Part shown: positions 59,633 through 64,000 of the stretch, piece by piece
Position numbering within the stretch: the first letter of the stretch is position 1
Layout: every line of letters begins with the position of its first letter
Assembly: GCA_016125225.1 (NCBI GenBank)
Contig: WGME01000013.1
Span: 372,001-436,000 of the forward strand
From: a bacterium
Lineage (GTDB): Bacteria; Planctomycetota; Planctomycetia; Planctomycetales; Planctomycetaceae
Reading direction: 5' to 3'
DNA: 64,000 nt
Program-made: the position numbers and the translations under genes
Notes under the pieces: generated by a model
Seen by the model: only the letters and a program-made list of their open reading frames with translations
The model's database searches: none
What the model was told of the DNA's origin: nothing

Positions 59633-62305
59633 ATGATGCGAGGCTTGTTATATCGATCGCATACCATCCTCGTGTTTGGCTCGATTGCGACAGTATGTCT
59701 GCTGGCGTCGGTTCTGACATATGCCGCTGACCCCGGCGGTTCTGGCAATTCGCCAGAACGTTTGCAATCCAGCGAGTTGCCTCCGTTATCCACAGCTCGG
59801 GATGCGGGACGTTCCAAGTCTGCTTTGCTGACATCGACTGTACGAAAGGCAGCTCCTGAATCGACGGCGGAACGGAAGGCGAATCTTGCGGACTTCGAAA
59901 AGCATGTGAAGCCAGCACTCACACTGGCCTGCGTGAAGTGTCATGGTGCGGAACTTGCGGAGAGACAGATTCGCATCGATACGTTGAATCCCGACCTGTT
60001 GCAAGGCGGAGACGTCAAACGCTGGCTCGAAGTTCGCGATGTCATTTCCAACGGAGAAATGCCACCAGAAGATGCCGAACAGAAATTGGCCGACGCGGAT
60101 TTGCGTCGGATTATCGAGTGGCTGAATCAGGAGATTCAGTGGGCATCCACAGTGCGTCGCGGTGAAGAGAGCTATTCGTCGTTCCGCCGCATGGCCCGGT
60201 ACGAATACAACTACGCACTGCAGGATCTGCTTGGCCTGCCGTATGACTTCGCTGATAACTTGCCCCCGGAAACGGCTTCTGAGGACGGCTTTCAGAACAA
60301 TTCCGAATTGCTGCAAATCTCGACCATGCAGTTCGAGACTTTCCGAGAGATCGGACTCAAAGCTCTGAAACGAGCCACCGTCATTGGGGAGCGACCGGAA
60401 CCGGTGACCTACATCATCTCGATGCAGGATGAAATGACAAAAGCCGCGACAGACCCTTCAAAGCTCTTCGACAAAGTCGACGAAACCAATCAGAGTAAGA
60501 GAAACCGTCCGCATCTCTTCAATCGTGAAACGGGCCAGGGACTTCCCTATGCCGAGGGCAAATTTCTGCCAACGACGGATGCCGTCGCAGGCCAGACACC
60601 CGCGGTATCCCCCATCGTATTGGCTCTCCCGCGATCCACAGAGGTCAAGTTAGACCTGGACCGCTTCCTTCCCGATGAAGGCATCATGCATGTGCGGATT
60701 CGTGCCGGGCGCACCACCATGGACCCGGAAGAATTTGCGAGCCTCCGTTTGATCTTCAGTGCCCATACCAGCAACAACGCCAATTTCTCCCAGATCGTCA
60801 GCCAGCATGATATTCCCGTAACGGCATCGGCAGACAATCCGGAGTTCATCCATTTCGACATTCCCTTGGGCGACATCCAGCGCAATCCCTTCCGCAAGCT
60901 GGAAACCACATTCCCCAGGCGTGATGAGTTCCTGCATATTCACAATGTCTCCAATGCCCGGAATCAAAACGAGCCGCTGCATGTGCTGATCGATTCCATC
61001 GAAATCAGCGCACCATATTACGAACAATGGCCACCGAAAACGCATACGGACATCTTTTTTGACAGCCCGCACCGCAGTAATGAGGAACTCTATGGTCGAG
61101 AGGTGTTGGAGCGATTTCTGCGACGAGTCTGGCGTCGCCCGGTGACTTCGGCCGAAGTGGATCAGTTCATGGGCTTGTTTGCGGAATATCGCACACAGTT
61201 CACAACGTTTGAGGAGGCCATGATAGAGGTATTGGCAACAACGCTGGCGACGCCGGAGTTTCTCTATCTGACTCAGAAGTCGGCGGCCGATGATGCTACG
61301 GGGCCGGAGATGATCAGTGATGTAGAACTGGCCAGCCGACTGTCATTCTTTCTCTGGTCAAGCATCCCCGATGAGCCACTGATGCAACTTGCTGAACAAG
61401 GTACGCTGCATGAAACGGATGTGCTGACGGCGCAGGTCAGCCGCATGCTGGCCGACCCGCGTTCGCAGCGGTTCTCTCAAAACTTCGTGCAGCAGTGGCT
61501 TGGTCTCGATGGTCTGCAGAGTATCACTCACGTCACAGACAGCTCTCTGCTGGAGGCTATGGAGGAGGAGCCGATTGCTTTCTTTGCTGAGGTGTTGGAG
61601 CGGAACGGTAGCCTCTTCGATTTCATTCATTCCGACTATGTCGTGGTCAATGAACGACTGGCACGACACTATGGCATTCCTGGGGTGTACGGTCCGCATT
61701 TTCGTGCCGTACCAGTTGAAGCCAGGCAGAATCGCGGCGGCGTATTAACCCATGCGGCGGTCTTGACGATGAACTCTGACGGCCAGGATTCTCATGTGCT
61801 GAAACGAGGTGTCTGGCTGCTGGAACGGATGCTTCAAGATCCCCCGCCCCCGCCTCCACCGAATGTTCCGCAAGTCGATTTGACTGATCCGAATATCCTG
61901 AAAATGACTCTAAAAGAGCGGCTAATCAATCACCGTAGCAAGCCCGCCTGCATCTCCTGTCACTCGAAAATCGATCCTTGGGGCATCGCGTTCGAGAATT
62001 ATGATGCCTTAGGGCTCTATCGGACGACAATCAAGAATACGCCGGTGGATGCGCAGGCTGAGTTGTTCAATAAGCAGGAATTGGCGGGGATGGATGGCCT
62101 GAAACGCTATCTGCTCGCAGACCGTCAGGACCAATTTGTTCGAGCCATGGTTCAGAAAATGACGTCATATGCTCTTGGCCGATCGTTGTCGTTCAGCGAT
62201 CATGCGGACATTGACAGTCTGGCAGTCCAATGCCGGCAAGAGGGAGATCGCCTGGGCGCTCTTGTGCGATTGATCGTCACCAGTGACATCTTCAGATCAA
62301 AATGA
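59633..62305 (+). CDS. DUF1592 domain protein (PSCyt/DUF1587/DUF1592/DUF1588/DUF1585 array)
   Basis: This 890-residue exported protein has an N-terminal signal helix. Domains in order: a planctomycetal cytochrome-like segment with CVKCHG (heme or metal Cys-x-x-Cys-His, near residue 99); DUF1587 (RYEYNYALQDLLGLPYDFAD); DUF1592 (LASRLSFFLWSSIPDEPLMQ); DUF1588 (DPPPPPPPNVP, then CISCHSKIDPWGIAFENYDA with a second CxxCH near 773); DUF1585 (MTSYALGRSLSFSDHADIDS). This family is found mainly in Planctomycetes and is nearly always followed by a DUF1552 gene, as here (ATGA overlap). The pair is thought to work in the periplasm; function unproven. Confidence 0.95.
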   Translation: MMRGLLYRSHTILVFGSIATVCLLASVLTYAADPGGSGNSPERLQSSELPPLSTARDAGRSKSALLTSTVRKAAPESTAERKANLADFEKHVKPALTLACVKCHGAELAERQIRIDTLNPDLLQGGDVKRWLEVRDVISNGEMPPEDAEQKLADADLRRIIEWLNQEIQWASTVRRGEESYSSFRRMARYEYNYALQDLLGLPYDFADNLPPETASEDGFQNNSELLQISTMQFETFREIGLKALKRATVIGERPEPVTYIISMQDEMTKAATDPSKLFDKVDETNQSKRNRPHLFNRETGQGLPYAEGKFLPTTDAVAGQTPAVSPIVLALPRSTEVKLDLDRFLPDEGIMHVRIRAGRTTMDPEEFASLRLIFSAHTSNNANFSQIVSQHDIPVTASADNPEFIHFDIPLGDIQRNPFRKLETTFPRRDEFLHIHNVSNARNQNEPLHVLIDSIEISAPYYEQWPPKTHTDIFFDSPHRSNEELYGREVLERFLRRVWRRPVTSAEVDQFMGLFAEYRTQFTTFEEAMIEVLATTLATPEFLYLTQKSAADDATGPEMISDVELASRLSFFLWSSIPDEPLMQLAEQGTLHETDVLTAQVSRMLADPRSQRFSQNFVQQWLGLDGLQSITHVTDSSLLEAMEEEPIAFFAEVLERNGSLFDFIHSDYVVVNERLARHYGIPGVYGPHFRAVPVEARQNRGGVLTHAAVLTMNSDGQDSHVLKRGVWLLERMLQDPPPPPPPNVPQVDLTDPNILKMTLKERLINHRSKPACISCHSKIDPWGIAFENYDALGLYRTTIKNTPVDAQAELFNKQELAGMDGLKRYLLADRQDQFVRAMVQKMTSYALGRSLSFSDHADIDSLAVQCRQEGDRLGALVRLIVTSDIFRSK

Positions 62306-63720
62306 AAGCCGGGAATCGCCTGATGAATACGAAGACACTTTCCATCAGTCGTCGAAACTTTCTGCGCGGAACCGGCGTGGCGTTGGCATTGCCCTGGTTC
62401 GAATCGTTTGCCGTGGCTCATCCCGGTAACGAGACCACTCCCCGACGATTTCTCAGCGTCTATCATCCGGATGGGGTGGGCTTGCCTCTCAAATCTGATC
62501 CTGCGTGCGAAGATTGGAGCTGGTTTCCTCGTGGCGGCGAGAAGGATTTCCAGTTGACCAAAGTGCTCGACGTGCTCGAGCCTTTGCGGAGCGACATTAC
62601 CATCTACTCAGGATTGTCGCACCCGGCGGCCAGAACTGTTCACGGCCACTCCAATGCTGATCAATATCTGACAGGTGCGGCGACCGGCGGCCATGGACCC
62701 TACAAAAATTCGATTTCCGTCGATCAGGTTTACGCAGCCTATGCCGGGGAATTCACTCGCCATGCTTCACTAGTCATGTCCACCAACGGCGGAATTGGTG
62801 GCCCTCGTGGCGCACAAACGCAATCGTTCAACAGTGCGGGGCGGCCAATTCCCGCGATGAACAAACCCAAGCAGATCTTTGACATGCTGTTTGTTACCAG
62901 CGGCAAAGAGTCTGCCGCAAAACTGGCCAGAAGCAAAAGTGCCCTCGATCTGCTCATCGCCAACACGCGATCGCTGGAGCAGAAGCTGTCACAGCGGGAT
63001 CAGCAGACTCTTCAGCAGTATCTCGATGCCGTTCGCGATACGGAAATCAAATTGGCCCGAGCTCAGCGATGGATGGACACACCAGTGCCACAGGTCGATC
63101 CCGGAAATTTGCATCTGGATGCGGAACCCGCAGAAGCTCGGCTCTATTTTCAGACCATGTACGAATTGATTTATCTGTCTTTCCTCAGTGACTCGACCCG
63201 CGTGGCCACATTCCAGTTGGGCCGAGAAAATGGCGAAGGGCCGCACGATCTGTTATCGCGGGCCGTTGGACTCGGCGGTGCGCATGGCCTGACACACGCC
63301 GTGAAAGAACCAAATGGCTGGCAGAACCTCGGCACCTACAATCGCTACCAGGCCGAAGAGTTCGGGCGCTTCGTGCAGAAACTCAAGGACACAGCAGAAC
63401 CAACCGGTAATGGGAACATGCTGGACAACACCTTCGCCATGCATGGATCAGCATCCAGCAGCTTCCACCTCTCGCGTAACTACCCGATTATTTCCGCCGG
63501 GGGTAAGAATCTCGGCTTCGAGAATGGCCGGTATCTCAAATTTGGCAAAGGCAATGAAGACAATCAGGCGGGGGCCGGTATCGTGACCGATGCGGGCTGG
63601 CGAAGCAAAACCGAAGTCGAAGAACTGCCTCTGTCACACCTGTTCGTAACGATCCTGCAAAAGCTCGGCGTCGAAACCGAATCATTCGGCGGAGCCACCG
63701 GGACGTTAACCCGCGTGTGA
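62302..63720 (+). CDS. DUF1552 domain protein with Tat signal
   Basis: The product is 472 residues from the ATG at 62302 that overlaps the DUF1592 stop; a start at 62323 (MNTKTLSISR) is also possible. The Tat motif is SRRNFLRGTGVALALPWFES. The body is DUF1552, related to alkaline-phosphatase/DUF1501-like folds: GLPLKSDPACEDWSWFPRGG, ITIYSGLSHPAARTVHGHSN and the C-terminal MLDNTFAMHGSASSSFHLSR. Domains with DUF1592 and DUF1552 in order are a planctomycetal hallmark. Which compound they handle is not established. Confidence 0.94.
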   Translation: MKAGNRLMNTKTLSISRRNFLRGTGVALALPWFESFAVAHPGNETTPRRFLSVYHPDGVGLPLKSDPACEDWSWFPRGGEKDFQLTKVLDVLEPLRSDITIYSGLSHPAARTVHGHSNADQYLTGAATGGHGPYKNSISVDQVYAAYAGEFTRHASLVMSTNGGIGGPRGAQTQSFNSAGRPIPAMNKPKQIFDMLFVTSGKESAAKLARSKSALDLLIANTRSLEQKLSQRDQQTLQQYLDAVRDTEIKLARAQRWMDTPVPQVDPGNLHLDAEPAEARLYFQTMYELIYLSFLSDSTRVATFQLGRENGEGPHDLLSRAVGLGGAHGLTHAVKEPNGWQNLGTYNRYQAEEFGRFVQKLKDTAEPTGNGNMLDNTFAMHGSASSSFHLSRNYPIISAGGKNLGFENGRYLKFGKGNEDNQAGAGIVTDAGWRSKTEVEELPLSHLFVTILQKLGVETESFGGATGTLTRV

Positions 63721-63857
63721 TTAGTCGCTGCGACATTCTTCCTATCGTAGGAAAATGACACATCCGGAAATTCAGTTGAGATAACTCTGACTGAGTTTAC
63801 TTCTGTTACGGACTTGCTTGTATTGGCAACCGTCAAATGGCTGGTACGGCCCAGAAT

Positions 63858-64000
63858 TCAAAATAATTCACTGATTGGTCGACCGTGGTAGATGTGATGG
63901 GGGCGGTTGACATCGTCGCGCCAGGCCGCGGTCGATGGTATCCCAAGAGCTGAGTAGATCGTGGCTGCCATGTCTTCGGGCTTTTGCGGCGCTTCCACGG
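63858..64000 (-). CDS. C-terminus of a DUF1501 protein (5' end outside window)
   Basis: The minus-strand frame ends with stop TGA at 63858-63860 and is open to the window edge, giving ~47 residues. It reads PEDMAATIYSALGIPSTAAW, then RDDVNRPHHIYHGRPISELF and stop. The PEDMAATIYxALGI plus HHIYHGRPI pattern is the end of exported DUF1501 proteins (sulfatase-like fold), another planctomycetal hallmark. It converges with the DUF1552 gene 137 bp away. Confidence 0.75.
   Translation of the reverse strand, partial: VEAPQKPEDMAATIYSALGIPSTAAWRDDVNRPHHIYHGRPISELF

Overview
This window looks like a chromosomal segment of a Planctomycetes bacterium, probably of the Planctomycetaceae or a close relative. 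The evidence is its family content. It has a DUF1592/DUF1552 gene pair next to the tail of a DUF1501 gene, a DUF1571 protein, a DUF6797/beta-propeller/cupredoxin protein, a Cys-type sulfatase, a DUF4175/BatA/MoxR operon, many Tat-signal secreted enzymes, and a reduced cell-division cluster. I saw no tRNA, rRNA, CRISPR array, phage module or intact insertion sequence.

Layout: 1-2.5 kb holds the 3' part of a secreted propeller protein with a C-terminal blue-copper domain. 2.5-7.2 kb (minus strand) holds a rhomboid protease downstream of a complete ribose/xylose-type sugar ABC importer (binding protein, ATPase, permease). 7.2-21 kb (minus) is one long polarised block: three membrane proteins (BatA/VWA, VWA/amidotransferase-like, DUF4175-like) and a 1310-residue Ala/Gln/Glu-rich coiled-coil protein, chained by ATGA stop/start overlaps, followed by MoxR ATPase, a membrane protein and DUF58. 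21-22.7 kb has a prenyltransferase-repeat protein and RidA. 23-28 kb (plus) is the division/cell-wall cluster: rsmH, a LysM protein with repeated Asp-Pro-Phe motifs, an FtsL-like protein and a class B PBP. 28-35 kb holds a PQQ-propeller protein, two small proteins, an OafA-type acyltransferase, a PIG-L deacetylase and an MFS transporter.

35-49 kb is a mixed housekeeping/secreted region: RdgB/HAM1, DUF1571, HemQ-type chlorite dismutase, site-2 protease, TIM-barrel isomerase, sulfatase, IspD, alpha/beta hydrolases, a quinone oxidoreductase, an isochorismatase, a second DUF58 paralogue and a thioredoxin-like protein. 49.6-49.8 kb carries what looks like a decayed IS630-type transposase tail. 50-56 kb is a sugar-acid catabolic locus. 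Enolase-superfamily dehydratase, DapA-family lyase, MFS transporter and ceramidase-like hydrolase run on the minus strand, with a divergent GntR-family regulator that has two winged-helix domains. Between them lie two GntR-type boxes 21 bp apart. 56-58.5 kb carries a small orphan protein and an unusual two-module AAA ATPase. 58.5-64 kb holds an esterase and the DUF1592/DUF1552 pair, with the end of a convergent DUF1501 gene at the right edge.

The strongest candidates for something undescribed are the tandem-HTH regulator with its paired operator, the AAA protein with two non-canonical ATPase modules, the LysM protein in the division cluster of what may be an FtsZ-less lineage, and the giant coiled-coil protein of the MoxR operon. 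Assignments rest on motif reading alone. Statements about families come from general knowledge and no search was run.
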